The notes: generated from the sequence alone by a model not told the origin. Positions 45,947-54,979 are shown, counted from the stretch's first letter. The stretch: DNA of 64,000 nucleotides from Ktedonobacter robiniae (GCF_016587375.1 NZ_BNJG01000004.1:1-64000), one strand, 5' to 3'. Numbers and translations are program-made.

Positions 45947-47197
45947 CTAGAATGCCAGCTGTACACCACGGTTCTCGCGTCGTGACTGCTCGGCTGCGAA
46001 GACGGTAAGATGGGTCTCCAATGACTCTTCGGGGCCAGAGAGAATAAGGCTGGGGTCACGCCGGGTAACGGCCTCCACAAAGTTCTTCATCACTCCATAG
46101 TCACCACCACCATGTCCACTCTCGCCCGCCAGGTGCTCGATCTCATACGTGTTGGTCTGCTCGGTCAGAAAATCATAGTGGACGAACTGCTTGCCGTTGC
46201 CACGCAGTTCACCCTGTGTGCCAAAGATGATCGTCTCGCGATCTCTGGTTTCGCTTGTGGCAATCATGGTAAACGACGCGGTCGCACCATTCTCATACTG
46301 CAGGTTGACGACCTGGTGATCGACTACATCATTGTCACATTCATAGACACAGCGACCATATGGACCATCGCGTAGGGCAGCTTCAACACCTGCCATGGAG
46401 AAATCGGTTGTGATCACATCAAGCGGCCAACCGATCTGCCCCTCACTCAGCCGCTTGTTGTAGAAGCGCTTCGCGGAATAAGGGCAATCAGGCTCGTAGG
46501 CGCAATCGAGACAACGCATGGCATCGCCTGCCGCCACGGGCTTATTCTCTTTGCGGAAGAGCAACAGGGAGCCATAGGAGGCGACCTGGACGCAGCGGCT
46601 CCCTACAATATAGCGCAACCAGTCGATATCATGGCAGGATTTGGCTAGCAGCATGAACGACGACTCAGCTTCGTTGCGCCAGTTGCCGCGAACAAACGAG
46701 TGTGCATAGTGCCAGTATCCCACCGGCTCCAGATGCTGAATACTGACAATATCGCCGATCAAGCCCGAAGTGACCAGAGCCTTGAGGCGCTGGGTATAGG
46801 TTGTGTAGCGCAGAACATGGCAGACGGCAAAAATACTCTTATTCGCTAACACCGCATCCACAATCTGCTGGCAGCTTTCTAGATCAGGAGCCATGGGCTT
46901 TTCCAGTAAGATATCATACCCCTGGTTCGCAAAGGCGACGGCTGGATCTCGATGTTGCGCATCAGGAGTCGTGATCAGCACCGCGTCGGCAAATCTGGGT
47001 CGTGCTGCCAATTCTTGCCAGTCCGCAACGACATTCTCAGGCGCTATATCATGCTCTTGCGCCATACGCGTACGAAAAAACTCTCGTGGTTCAGCCACAC
47101 CGATAACTCGCACCTGGCCGGGATGCATCAGAGCATAGCGGGCATAAACCTTTCCTCGATTACCAGCACCAATAACCAGCAGTGTAACAGGAGACAT
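45947..47197 (-). CDS. Gfo/Idh/MocA family NAD(P)-dependent oxidoreductase
   Basis: The 416-residue enzyme has a Rossmann motif (LLVIGAGNRGKVYARYAL), EKPMAPDLESC with the conserved E-K-P, and a C-terminal Gfo/Idh domain with HDIDWLRYIVG. A Cys-rich insert (MRCLDCAYEPDCPYSAKRFY) may bind metal; such inserts occur in a subgroup of these enzymes. The start at 47197 has GGAAAGGA upstream. It oxidises a sugar or cyclitol; substrate unknown. First catabolic gene after the permease. Confidence 0.88.
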   Translation of the reverse strand: MSPVTLLVIGAGNRGKVYARYALMHPGQVRVIGVAEPREFFRTRMAQEHDIAPENVVADWQELAARPRFADAVLITTPDAQHRDPAVAFANQGYDILLEKPMAPDLESCQQIVDAVLANKSIFAVCHVLRYTTYTQRLKALVTSGLIGDIVSIQHLEPVGYWHYAHSFVRGNWRNEAESSFMLLAKSCHDIDWLRYIVGSRCVQVASYGSLLLFRKENKPVAAGDAMRCLDCAYEPDCPYSAKRFYNKRLSEGQIGWPLDVITTDFSMAGVEAALRDGPYGRCVYECDNDVVDHQVVNLQYENGATASFTMIATSETRDRETIIFGTQGELRGNGKQFVHYDFLTEQTNTYEIEHLAGESGHGGGDYGVMKNFVEAVTRRDPSLILSGPEESLETHLTVFAAEQSRRENRGVQLAF

Positions 47198-47250
47198 CTC
47201 ATAAATCCTTTCCAGCATAGACAGAAGCAGAATTAGCCAGATTGAAACCA

Positions 47251-47853
47251 CTAGCCCTTGGAGCCAGTAATAACAATACCTTCAATAAATTGCTTCTGAA
47301 AGATAATAAACATAACAAGCATTGGCCAGGATGCCAGCACAGCACCGGCCATCAAGGCCGGGAAATCGGTGCCATGCTCTCCCCGCAAGGATGCCAGGCC
47401 TACGGCCAGGATCATCTTATCGGGGGAATCATTGACCACCAGAGGCCAGATCAGATCATTCCAGGACCAGAGAATAGTCAAAATAGCGAGCGCAATCAAT
47501 GCCGACCTTGCTAATGGCAGAACGACATGCCAGTAGATCTGGAAATGATTGGCTCCATCCAGAAAAGCGGCCTCATCAAGCTCCTTAGGTAAACTGAGGA
47601 AAAACTGGCGCAGCAAGAAGGTCCCAAACGAGCTAAAGAGGCCCGGTACAATTAACGCTTGCATTGAGTTTAGCCAGTGAAGGTCCTTCATGATGAGATA
47701 TTGAGGGACCAGGAAGACATAGCTGGGAACCATCAATACCGAAAGCACCACGACGAAGATAATATCACGCCCAGGAAACTCAATACGGGCAAAGGCATAG
47801 GCAGCCAGTGAACAGAAGAGCAACTGTCCAAGCGTACGTCCCGCCGTCATCAA
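47251..47853 (-). pseudogene. truncated carbohydrate ABC transporter permease (MalG type)
   Basis: The 200 residues match MalG-like permeases from helix 2 on, with the EAA loop DEAAFLDGANHFQIYWHVVLPLARSAL intact. Intact relatives have about 270-280 residues; the first helix and the periplasmic loop are missing. Upstream a different frame reads LHAQNTYFRLLPNVGQG and then stops, as a degraded N-terminal part would. The binding protein, second permease and ATPase are absent. Expression from an internal TTG-ATG is conceivable, but transport is unlikely. Confidence 0.65.
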
Positions 47854-47986
47854 GAGAGTATTTTTGTAAAACCGGCTAACCTTGACCTACATTAGGGAGC
47901 AGACGGAAATAGGTGTTTTGCGCGTGTAGTTTCTCGCCCATAGAGATGGTCAGCTTCATTGCTCCTATGTTACAAGAACATGCTTT

Positions 47987-48033
47987 GATCAAAATTCGTC
48001 ATATATGATCAATATTCCGATCATTATTTTTCG
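47987..48033. promoter_or_regulatory. three operator-like repeats upstream of the sugar operon
   Basis: The motif GATCA-(W)n-TTYG occurs at 47987 (GATCAAAATTCG), 48007 (GATCAATATTCCG) and 48019 (GATCATTATTTTTCG). A DeoR-family repressor is encoded next door, which makes it the natural binder. Confidence 0.5.
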
Positions 48034-48099
48034 AATATAACATTGATATGCTCCTTTGTCAAGGTTGAGAACGAGATAAACTCAGAATAGAACGTATTC

Positions 48100-48129
48100 T
48101 TGACAGGAATACGGATGGCTCTCTATAAT
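48100..48129 (+). promoter_or_regulatory. consensus sigma-70 type promoter of the DeoR gene
   Basis: TTGACA (48100-48105) and TATAAT (48124-48129) are both perfect with an 18-nt spacer, placing the transcript start near 48136. Confidence 0.75.
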
Positions 48130-48142
48130 TTCAATCAAAGAT

Positions 48143-48153
48143 GATCATTTTCG
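48143..48153. promoter_or_regulatory. fourth operator-like repeat, just after the DeoR transcript start
   Basis: GATCATTTTCG repeats the motif found at 47987-48033. Its position right downstream of the -10 box suits negative autoregulation. Confidence 0.45.
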
Positions 48154-48219
48154 GTTATTTTTGCTAATCCTCAAAGAGTAAGACCAGGGCAAAGAAAGTG
48201 TCCATTGGAGAATAAAGAC

Positions 48220-48984
48220 GTGCAACTAACAACAGAGAGACTTGAACAAATTTTGTATATTGTTCAAGAGCGACAGCATGTGCGGGTGACCGAGTTAAGC
48301 GAGCATCTGGGGGTGAGTGAGCCGACCATCCGGCGGGATCTAAAAAAGTTAGAGTCAATGGGGCGTGTCCGACGTGAGCATGGTGGCGTGAGTATCGCGG
48401 AGGTTGCTACGGCCGAGCCACCAGTGGTCCAACGAGGTATTGAAAATCGAGAGGAGAAGCAGCGTATTGGGCGCGTTGCTGCCTCGTTGATCAACGATGG
48501 CGAGACCATCTTCCTGGGTTCTGGTACAACCACATTCGAGGTCGCACGTGCCCTGGAGAGCAAGAAAAACCTGACTGTGATCACCAACGCTCTGAACGTT
48601 GCTTACCAGTTGGCGGGCAATGAAAATATCACATTGATCATCACAGGAGGCGTCGTACGCCATTCTGAGCTTTCAATGATCGGTCATATTGTTGAGCAAA
48701 CACTCAAAGACCTGCGTGCTGATAAAGCCATTATCTCTATGCGTGCGATTAGTCTGCAAGATGGCCTGACCAATATAAATCCCCTGGAGACCATAACCGA
48801 CCGTGTCATCGTACAATGTGCCCGTGAAGTGATCCTGGTGGCCGACCATACAAAGTTTGGTAAGGTGGCAACAAGTATTGTCGCGCCATTGACCGCCGTT
48901 CAAAAGATTATCACCGATGAGCAAACGCCGTCAGATATGATTGAGGAACTACGTGCTCTAGGCATCCAGGTGCTCCAGGCCTGA
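48220..48984 (+). CDS. DeoR/GlpR family transcriptional regulator
   Basis: The ~254-residue protein has the N-terminal DeoR helix-turn-helix (VRVTELSEHLGVSEPTIRRDLKKLE with the GRVRREHGGV wing) and the C-terminal sugar-phosphate sensor domain (IFLGSGTTTFEVARAL, LTVITNALNVAYQLA, VADHTKFGKVA). It should repress the divergent sugar operon until a phosphorylated sugar binds. A GTG at 48220 with GGAG upstream is the likely start; a TTG at 48205 overlaps that site. Confidence 0.9.
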   Translation: MQLTTERLEQILYIVQERQHVRVTELSEHLGVSEPTIRRDLKKLESMGRVRREHGGVSIAEVATAEPPVVQRGIENREEKQRIGRVAASLINDGETIFLGSGTTTFEVARALESKKNLTVITNALNVAYQLAGNENITLIITGGVVRHSELSMIGHIVEQTLKDLRADKAIISMRAISLQDGLTNINPLETITDRVIVQCAREVILVADHTKFGKVATSIVAPLTAVQKIITDEQTPSDMIEELRALGIQVLQA

Positions 48985-48987
48985 GTC

Positions 48988-49221
48988 AGATATATTCCGG
49001 GAATAACTAGGCGAAAACAACACTTGGCTCCCTCTGGCCGCGATCAGTTCCTGTACCTTTGTCGATTTGTGCGCTGCCAGATTATCCATGATCACCAGTT
49101 GCCCTGCGGCTAAACCGGGGGCCAATATCCTTTCGACATACTCCTCAAATACAGTTGTCGTGGCTGATCCCTCAATGATGAGGGCAAGTTCCTGCTTACC
49201 TGTTGCTCTTCTCAGGTCCAC
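48988..49221 (-). pseudogene. IS630-type transposase fragment
   Basis: A short minus-strand frame encodes TTTVFEEYVERILAPGLAAGQLVIMDNLAAHKS and LFSPSYS, the central DDE region of IS630 transposases with the second Asp. The N-terminal half and the end with the catalytic Glu are missing. It lies between the DeoR gene and the methyltransferase gene. Confidence 0.75.
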
Positions 49222-49227
49222 TCATTG

Positions 49228-50214
49228 TCATGCTTCGGCAATGATGAGGCTAGAGGCTCCTGAGAGAGGCAGATGCGTCAGGTAGCGCCAGCCACTTTGC
49301 CGCAGCCATGTACGTACCTCTTCCTCGCTATACACATCGCCTTCGCCAGTGGCAACCAGAAACTCGCCAGCGATGAGCGTGGCAAACAGGGGATGGGTAT
49401 GGGTGGTATCGGTCCAGAAATCGACCAGCAACAGGCGCGTACCAGAAGAAACAGCGGCATGGATGCGCTGGAGCAAGGTCAGGTTTCGTTCTGGTGAGAA
49501 CATATGCACAGCGTGAGCAAGAAGAACACAATCATGATCAGGTGGAAGGGGATCTTGAAAGAAATCTCCCTCAACTATGGTAATCTGCTCAACCACAGGG
49601 GACGTCTCCAAGCGCTTGCGTGCCAGTCTTGCCACACGTGGAAGCTCAAAGAGGGTGGTCTTGAGGGCAGAGTACTGGCCTAAGAGCGCCAGCAGAAACG
49701 ATCCGTTTCCTCCGCCAAGATCGAGTACCTGGCAATGGCGACCAAAGTCATAGGTGCAGGCGAGTGCCTGGGCAGCCCCACTGGTGATGGCCTCCACCCC
49801 TTCCGAGAACATTCTGATCCGCTCTTCGTCTGCAGGTTCAAATGTGCCCTGACCGGTACGAAGACGTGCTTCAAACTGCTGCCATGCCGGGTAACTAATC
49901 TGGTTCCAGAAGCGCAGGAATGGGCGGAGATCAGGAGAGGAATCTCCACTGAGAAAGGCAGTAGCCACTGGACTATTCTGATACCACTGATTGTGGCATT
50001 CGACCAAACCCAGAGCCACCATTGCATCAGCGATGATACGTAGTCTTGGGCAGGCAATCCCTATCCTTTGCGCCAGAAGCTCTAACGTCATGGGGCCCTC
50101 GGCCAGGTACTCAAAAAGTCCGAGCTCGCTGGCGGCAAACAGATGTTTCGACGCCATAAAACCGCTCGCAATCTGGAAAATGGCGTCAGGTGTGACAGGG
50201 TTATGCATTGTCAT
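49228..50214 (-). CDS. SAM-dependent O-methyltransferase (hydroxyneurosporene/acetylserotonin type)
   Basis: The 328-residue protein has a winged-helix dimerisation part (MASKHLFAASELGLFEYLAEGPMTLELLAQRIGI) and a class I methyltransferase core (VLDLGGGNGSFLLALLG; EGDFFQDPLP; LLAHAVHMFSPE). Catalytic His is probably H in AHAVHMF. It differs clearly from the O-methyltransferase of the enediyne region. Two tiny reading frames with strong binding sites lie directly upstream on the same strand. Confidence 0.88.
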   Translation of the reverse strand: MTMHNPVTPDAIFQIASGFMASKHLFAASELGLFEYLAEGPMTLELLAQRIGIACPRLRIIADAMVALGLVECHNQWYQNSPVATAFLSGDSSPDLRPFLRFWNQISYPAWQQFEARLRTGQGTFEPADEERIRMFSEGVEAITSGAAQALACTYDFGRHCQVLDLGGGNGSFLLALLGQYSALKTTLFELPRVARLARKRLETSPVVEQITIVEGDFFQDPLPPDHDCVLLAHAVHMFSPERNLTLLQRIHAAVSSGTRLLLVDFWTDTTHTHPLFATLIAGEFLVATGEGDVYSEEEVRTWLRQSGWRYLTHLPLSGASSLIIAEA

Positions 50215-50229
50215 GGTCTGATTCTCTCA

Positions 50230-50328
50230 TCACAACGTGTATGCTGCTGGTATGATTGTTGTCCCGCTCCATACGATGAGCAGTGAGAGACAACACGATA
50301 GGATCATAAGACTGAACCATCTTTTCAT
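50230..50328 (-). CDS. small hydrophobic peptide, 32 aa
   Basis: A 32-codon frame (MKRWFSLMILSCCLSLLIVW, then SGTTIIPAAYTL) begins 9 nt after a perfect AAGGAGG. It consists of a basic start and one membrane or signal helix. It ends 15 nt before the methyltransferase start, so the two are probably co-transcribed. It may be a small membrane protein or leader peptide. Coding status rests on the ribosome binding site and spacing only. Confidence 0.5.
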   Translation of the reverse strand: MKRWFSLMILSCCLSLLIVWSGTTIIPAAYTL

Positions 50329-50450
50329 GGGCGCACCTCCTTTTAGGGAAACAGAGTTACTTTTCTTGCCTGTTTTGCTCTGACCAGAGCACAGTACCCT
50401 ATCGGGGGTCGTAACAGGATCATTGTATCATGCTGTTATTATCTCAGTTG

Positions 50451-50552
50451 TCAGTCAACCAGTTCCACCGTCTCGCGTTTACGCAGCGTGTGGAGAAACG
50501 AGCGGAGTCCAGGCGTCAGGGTGTGTTGTTGGAGATAGGACTCATCAGTCAT
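50451..50552 (-). CDS. small charged peptide, 33 aa
   Basis: A 33-codon frame (MTDESYLQQHTLTPGLRSFL, then HTLRKRETVELVD) begins 6 nt after AAAGGAG. It lies 122 nt upstream of the hydrophobic small frame on the same strand. No family recognised. It could be a regulatory peptide or a RiPP-like precursor; no evidence for either beyond context. Confidence 0.4.
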   Translation of the reverse strand: MTDESYLQQHTLTPGLRSFLHTLRKRETVELVD

Positions 50553-50892
50553 AACAACTCCTTTCGTCTGATCAAGAGAGAAATTCATTCCTGTCTCGGA
50601 CCTGGGGCAAGGCCAGTCTTAGCTCGTGATACGTGGTCAAAGCCACACCATACGGTTCAAACTTGGGCCAGCCCGAGATGATGGGGGACGCAGGCACTTG
50701 ATCTCATCCTCACTGGTCAGTGTGCTGTTTTTGAAAATGGGAAAGCCTTGGGAACTTTCTTGGGATCTCCTTGACGGAATATGACTTTCGAGTCTATAAT
50801 TTGAACGTGCTAGTCTAGCATTATGCTTAAATATTGTGCTTGTATGTTGTAGCGTAGAGAACGGGTATCTTGCATCAGGGAGTGGTCAGATC
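50553..50892. other. divergent intergenic region upstream of the TetR gene
   Basis: The gap should hold promoters for the TetR-P450 pair and for the minus-strand small frames. No clear operator palindrome or promoter consensus seen. Confidence 0.4.
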
Positions 50893-51516
50893 GTGGCTCC
50901 TTATTACCAGATCAAAGAACGGTTGCGCCAGCAGCGAGCAGAGTTGATTCTGGATGTAGCTGAAGAGTTGTTTGCCAAAAAGGGCTATCACGACACATCT
51001 ATGGACGAGATCGCTATCCACGCTGGTATAGCAAAAGGCACGCTCTATCAGCACTTTGCGCGCAAAGTTGATTTGGCCTGCGCCCTCTTTGAACGCAGTA
51101 TTACCCTCTTTGAGCAGGCTGTCGAACGAATTTCAGTTTCTCCTCTCGGAACTCGCGCCAGATTAGAAGCGATTCTTTCCTTTATCTATCAGCAACGGGG
51201 TAGTTCTCATATGCAACTGATTCAGTTGGCCTCTACGAATGGAGAGATCTACAGAGGCTTGCAAGAGAAAAAGGAAATGCTTTATGAGCGCTTGCGGCGA
51301 ACAAAAGCGCGAATTCAGGTGATGTTCGAGGAAGGCAAGACTGAAGGTTTGTTCGACCCGACCATTTCAACCGAGTTGATGACACGGCTCTTCTGGCATA
51401 TGCTTTCCTTGAGTAGGCGTGAACCATTAGGGAGTCTGGAACAATTGTCAGTCGAGGAAGGTGTTGCTCAGATAAGTCGCCTCTTTTTTGAAGGTACGAT
51501 GCGAAGAAAGCCATAA
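50893..51516 (+). CDS. TetR family transcriptional regulator
   Basis: The 207-residue protein has a typical TetR N-terminal domain (ILDVAEELFAKKGYHDTSMDEIAIHAGIAKGTLYQHFARKVDL) and a helical ligand domain. I take GTG at 50893 as start (GGGAG upstream); the frame extends to 50836 without support. It lies 32 nt upstream of a P450 gene on the same strand and probably controls it. Confidence 0.9.
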   Translation: MAPYYQIKERLRQQRAELILDVAEELFAKKGYHDTSMDEIAIHAGIAKGTLYQHFARKVDLACALFERSITLFEQAVERISVSPLGTRARLEAILSFIYQQRGSSHMQLIQLASTNGEIYRGLQEKKEMLYERLRRTKARIQVMFEEGKTEGLFDPTISTELMTRLFWHMLSLSRREPLGSLEQLSVEEGVAQISRLFFEGTMRRKP

Positions 51517-51548
51517 GAAGATGGCAAGGTACTGGAAAGGATTCTACG

Positions 51549-52799
51549 ATGCTTCAAACACCTTCGACCCTGGACGATGTACAGAGATTGTATGACTGGT
51601 TTGAGCAGATGCGCCAAACGCAGCCAGTATGGCGGGATGAGAGTAGTGGATGCTGGCATGTATTTCGGTATGATGATGTACGTACTGTTGCCACTGATTA
51701 TTCTACTTTCTCTTCAGAGCGCAGAAGACCAGGCAGGTTTGCACGGAGGGCTGAGGGAACCCAAAATGGCCAGGTGCGCATGGGAAGAAGCCTTCTCACC
51801 ATGGATCCGCCTGAGCATCGGCAGTATCGCAATCTGGTCTCCTACGCCTTTACTCCCCGAGCGATTGACCGTTTAAGAGGCCGCGTCACCGAAATTACCC
51901 AGCAACTGCTGGGCGAGGCTCGCGAGCCAGGCAAGATGGATTTCGCCACAGAGATCGCCTATCCCCTGCCCACCATTGTGATTGCGGAACTCCTGGGCGT
52001 ACCAAGCAGTGATCGACCACTCTTTAAGCGTTGGGCCGACGCGCTATTGAGCGCTCAGTTGAATGATGCTGAGTTTTCCCGACCTGAAGACGAGCAACGC
52101 GACCATCCAGAAATGCGGCGTCTCTCACAAACCTTCGAGGAAATGTCAGACTACTTTTGGCAGATGCTTGAGGAGCGCAAGCGTACACCAGGCGAGGATA
52201 TGATGAGTGACTTGCTCAAAGCTGAGATCGATGGGGAGCACCTGAGCATGGAGGATACCATCAGCTTTTGCACCATCTTGCTGCTGGCTGGGCATGTCAC
52301 CACGACCAATCTCCTCGGCCAGGCAATCCGCTGTTTTGATGAACACCCTAAGGCGCTAGAACAGCTACGCAGGCAACCCGAATTAATGCCGTCAGCCATT
52401 GAAGAGGTTCTGCGCTACGCATCGCCGGTCTGGCGTCTCTCACGAACAACGAAAGAGGCAGTCACGATCGCGGGTGTCACCATTCCTAAGGATGAGATGG
52501 TCTTTGCCTGGCTGGCCTCGGCGAACCGGGATCCCGCGCAATTTCCCGAACCAGAGCGCTTCATTCCCACGCGAACCCCGAATCGGCATGTCGCATTTGG
52601 ACACGGCGTCCATTTTTGTATCGGTGCGCCTCTCTCTCGCATGGAGGCGGCGGTTGCGTTGCCTATAATTCTCACACAATTGCCCCATCTGCGGGTCGCC
52701 TATGAAGAGTCGCCCCAGCTCTTCGAGGGACGGGTTCTGTTCGGCTTCAAACGCCTCCCGATCACGTTCGAGGGAGAAGGACAGCAACCTGTACATTAA
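51549..52799 (+). CDS. cytochrome P450
   Basis: A 416-residue soluble P450 with I-helix LLLAGHVTTTNLL, ExxR in EEVLRYASP, and heme loop FGHGVHFCIGAPLSRME. It carries DPPEHRQYRNLVSYAFTPR, the B-C region of CYP107/CYP105-like enzymes. It follows the TetR gene and ends in a strong terminator. Substrate unknown. Confidence 0.93.
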   Translation: MLQTPSTLDDVQRLYDWFEQMRQTQPVWRDESSGCWHVFRYDDVRTVATDYSTFSSERRRPGRFARRAEGTQNGQVRMGRSLLTMDPPEHRQYRNLVSYAFTPRAIDRLRGRVTEITQQLLGEAREPGKMDFATEIAYPLPTIVIAELLGVPSSDRPLFKRWADALLSAQLNDAEFSRPEDEQRDHPEMRRLSQTFEEMSDYFWQMLEERKRTPGEDMMSDLLKAEIDGEHLSMEDTISFCTILLLAGHVTTTNLLGQAIRCFDEHPKALEQLRRQPELMPSAIEEVLRYASPVWRLSRTTKEAVTIAGVTIPKDEMVFAWLASANRDPAQFPEPERFIPTRTPNRHVAFGHGVHFCIGAPLSRMEAAVALPIILTQLPHLRVAYEESPQLFEGRVLFGFKRLPITFEGEGQQPVH

Positions 52800-52810
52800 G
52801 TGTCACAGCA

Positions 52811-52860
52811 CCCAACGGAGCAGATCGGCCTGCTATCTGCTCCGTTGGGCGCTTTTTCTT
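52811..52860 (+). terminator. rho-independent terminator after P450 gene
   Basis: A 15-bp perfect stem (CCCAACGGAGCAGAT) with a 9-nt loop is followed by GCTTTTTCTT. Confidence 0.92.
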
Positions 52861-53032
52861 GAGATCTGCGCGGAAGGATTTGAGAGAGGATGGAGCGCGG
52901 TCACAAGAAAAACGCCTTTTCGAGAATCGGAAGGTCCTGGGTGGCCCCAACACTACTCTGGTAAAGATGTTTTGCATGGCATATCGCTTGGAATGGCAAT
53001 GACTTTCAATATCTCCAGAAAGGAACAACGTC

Positions 53033-54880
53033 ATGTGCGGTATCGTAGGCTGGATTGACTGGGAGAACGACCTTACCAGCCAGACTTCAACGTTGAAACA
53101 GATAGCGGATACGCTGTGTCACCGAGGACCCGATGCACAAGGAGAATGGCTCTCCAGGCATGCGGCTCTGGCACATCGCCGTCTGGAAGTGATCGATCCA
53201 GCGAATGGTGGGCAGCCAATGCTCTATCAGGTGGGGCAGCGCACCTATGCATTGACCTATAATGGAGAACTTTATAACTTTCGCGAACTTAAGCGCGAGT
53301 TAGAAACGCGTGGCTATCGCTTTCGCACGCAATCCGACACGGAGGTTCTGCTCGCTGCCTATGCCGAATGGGGTGAAGACTGCGTTCAGCATTTCAATGG
53401 CATCTTCGCCTTTGGCCTCTGGGATGAGCAGCGGCAGCAATTGCTCCTTGCGCGTGACCATCTGGGTGTGAAGCCGCTCTATTATGCTCAACGTGGCAAC
53501 ACGATTCTGTTTGGCTCGGAATTGAAAGCACTGCTGGCCCATCCGTTGATAAAAGCGGAGGTTGATGTGCGGGGGCTGGTCGAGCTCTTTGCCTTCAGAC
53601 ATACCCCCGGTTCTGCTATATATCGTGATATCCACGAATTGCGGCCCGCACATAAAGCAGTGTGTAATCATAACGGTATGCGCATCAGCCGTTACTGGTC
53701 TTTGCACAGTGAGCCGCATACTGACGACCTGCCAACAACTGCTGAGCATATCAGAACGTTACTGCGTGATATCGTGAAGAGACAGTTGATTGCCGATGTT
53801 CCCGTCGTCGCTATGCTCTCCGGTGGACTGGATTCGAGCGGGCTGACAGCACTGGCGGCGGCTGAATTTAAACAGGAAGGCAAACAACTGCACACCTATT
53901 CCATAGACTATGTCGATAGCGCTCAACATTTCCAGGGCAGCAGCATCCGTCCTTCTTTAGATGCGCCGTGGGTACAGAGAGTTTCTGACTATGCCGGGAC
54001 GATGCATCATACCGTCACCGTGGATACACCTGAATTGATAGAGAATATGCTAGTTCCATTACATGCTTATGATCTTCCAGGCGTTGGTCAGGGGTGGGCT
54101 TCACTTTACCTGTTGTTCAAGCGGATGAAACAGGACGCTAAGGTGGCTCTTTCCGGGGAGTCGGCTGATGAGGTCTTCGGCGGCTATCCCTGGTTTCATA
54201 GCGAAGCCGCTTTCAATGCGCAGACGTTCCCCTGGATGGCGGAAATGGCTACCACGCGAGGCTCTAGGCACAGCAGATCATTGATGGCCTGGCTTGCTCC
54301 TGACGTGGCGCAAAAGGTGAATCCGCTTGAGTATATGAATCAACAATACCGCTCAGCCATTGCCGAGGTGCCACGACTGGACGGGGAGGGCGCGCGAGAA
54401 GCGAGGATGCGCGAGATCTTCTACCTCAATTTGACCTATTTCTTGCCTATGCTCCTGGATCGTAAGGATCTGATGAGTATGGCGACCGGTTTCGAGGTGC
54501 GTGTGCCTTTCTGCGATTATCGCCTGGTAGAGTACGTCTGGAACATCCCCTGGGAGATGAAAACGACTGGTAACATCGAGAAGGGCATTTTGCGCGAGGC
54601 TTTGACGGGTATCTTGCCAGACGATGCACGCAAGCGCAAGAAGAGCGCCTATCCTACCTCGCAAAATCCAACCTATGTGAATGCGGTACGCGATTGGACG
54701 CTGGAGATTGTAAACGATGCTAACGCTCCGGCTCAGTCATTGATGAATACGCAAGTTGTCCGCGCGGTAGCGGAGGGCAAGGTTCCAGGGTTGCCAGACG
54801 AAGCTACGGCCTTCCTGTGCGAGCGCGTTATCCAGACCAACGAGTGGTTGAAAGATTATCATGTGACGCTGTCGGTGTGA
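53033..54880 (+). CDS. asnB: asparagine synthetase B, glutamine-hydrolysing
   Basis: The 615-residue enzyme has the N-terminal class II glutaminase with nucleophile Cys2 (MCGIVGW), NGELYNFRELK and HRGPDAQG. The C-terminal synthetase domain has the PP-loop SGGLDSS near residue 266, LSGESADEVFGGYPWF and LLDRKDLMSMATGFEVRVPF. All parts are present, so it can make asparagine or amidate a related acid. Stand-alone AsnB copies also occur in natural product clusters; the TetR-P450 genes lie upstream but a terminator separates them. Confidence 0.93.
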   Translation: MCGIVGWIDWENDLTSQTSTLKQIADTLCHRGPDAQGEWLSRHAALAHRRLEVIDPANGGQPMLYQVGQRTYALTYNGELYNFRELKRELETRGYRFRTQSDTEVLLAAYAEWGEDCVQHFNGIFAFGLWDEQRQQLLLARDHLGVKPLYYAQRGNTILFGSELKALLAHPLIKAEVDVRGLVELFAFRHTPGSAIYRDIHELRPAHKAVCNHNGMRISRYWSLHSEPHTDDLPTTAEHIRTLLRDIVKRQLIADVPVVAMLSGGLDSSGLTALAAAEFKQEGKQLHTYSIDYVDSAQHFQGSSIRPSLDAPWVQRVSDYAGTMHHTVTVDTPELIENMLVPLHAYDLPGVGQGWASLYLLFKRMKQDAKVALSGESADEVFGGYPWFHSEAAFNAQTFPWMAEMATTRGSRHSRSLMAWLAPDVAQKVNPLEYMNQQYRSAIAEVPRLDGEGAREARMREIFYLNLTYFLPMLLDRKDLMSMATGFEVRVPFCDYRLVEYVWNIPWEMKTTGNIEKGILREALTGILPDDARKRKKSAYPTSQNPTYVNAVRDWTLEIVNDANAPAQSLMNTQVVRAVAEGKVPGLPDEATAFLCERVIQTNEWLKDYHVTLSV

Positions 54881-54918
54881 CGCTGCGCTACCTCGCGCGC
54901 CGTTGCCTAGCCCACTAT

Positions 54919-54979
54919 AAAGGTGGTCATGCATTTTTTTGCAGTGCTCCACACTGCAAAAAAATGCATGACCACCTTT
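54919..54979. terminator. 28-bp perfect hairpin after asnB
   Basis: The arms (AAAGGTGGTCATGCATTTTT... and complement) match over 28 bp around a 5-nt loop (CTCCA) and are followed by CTTTT. Strong terminator. Confidence 0.8.

Noticed and set aside
53033..54880. AsnB homologue as a lasso peptide cyclase
   Set aside because: The glutaminase domain with Cys2 is complete and no leader-peptidase or RRE partner is adjacent, so an ordinary asparagine synthetase is more likely.
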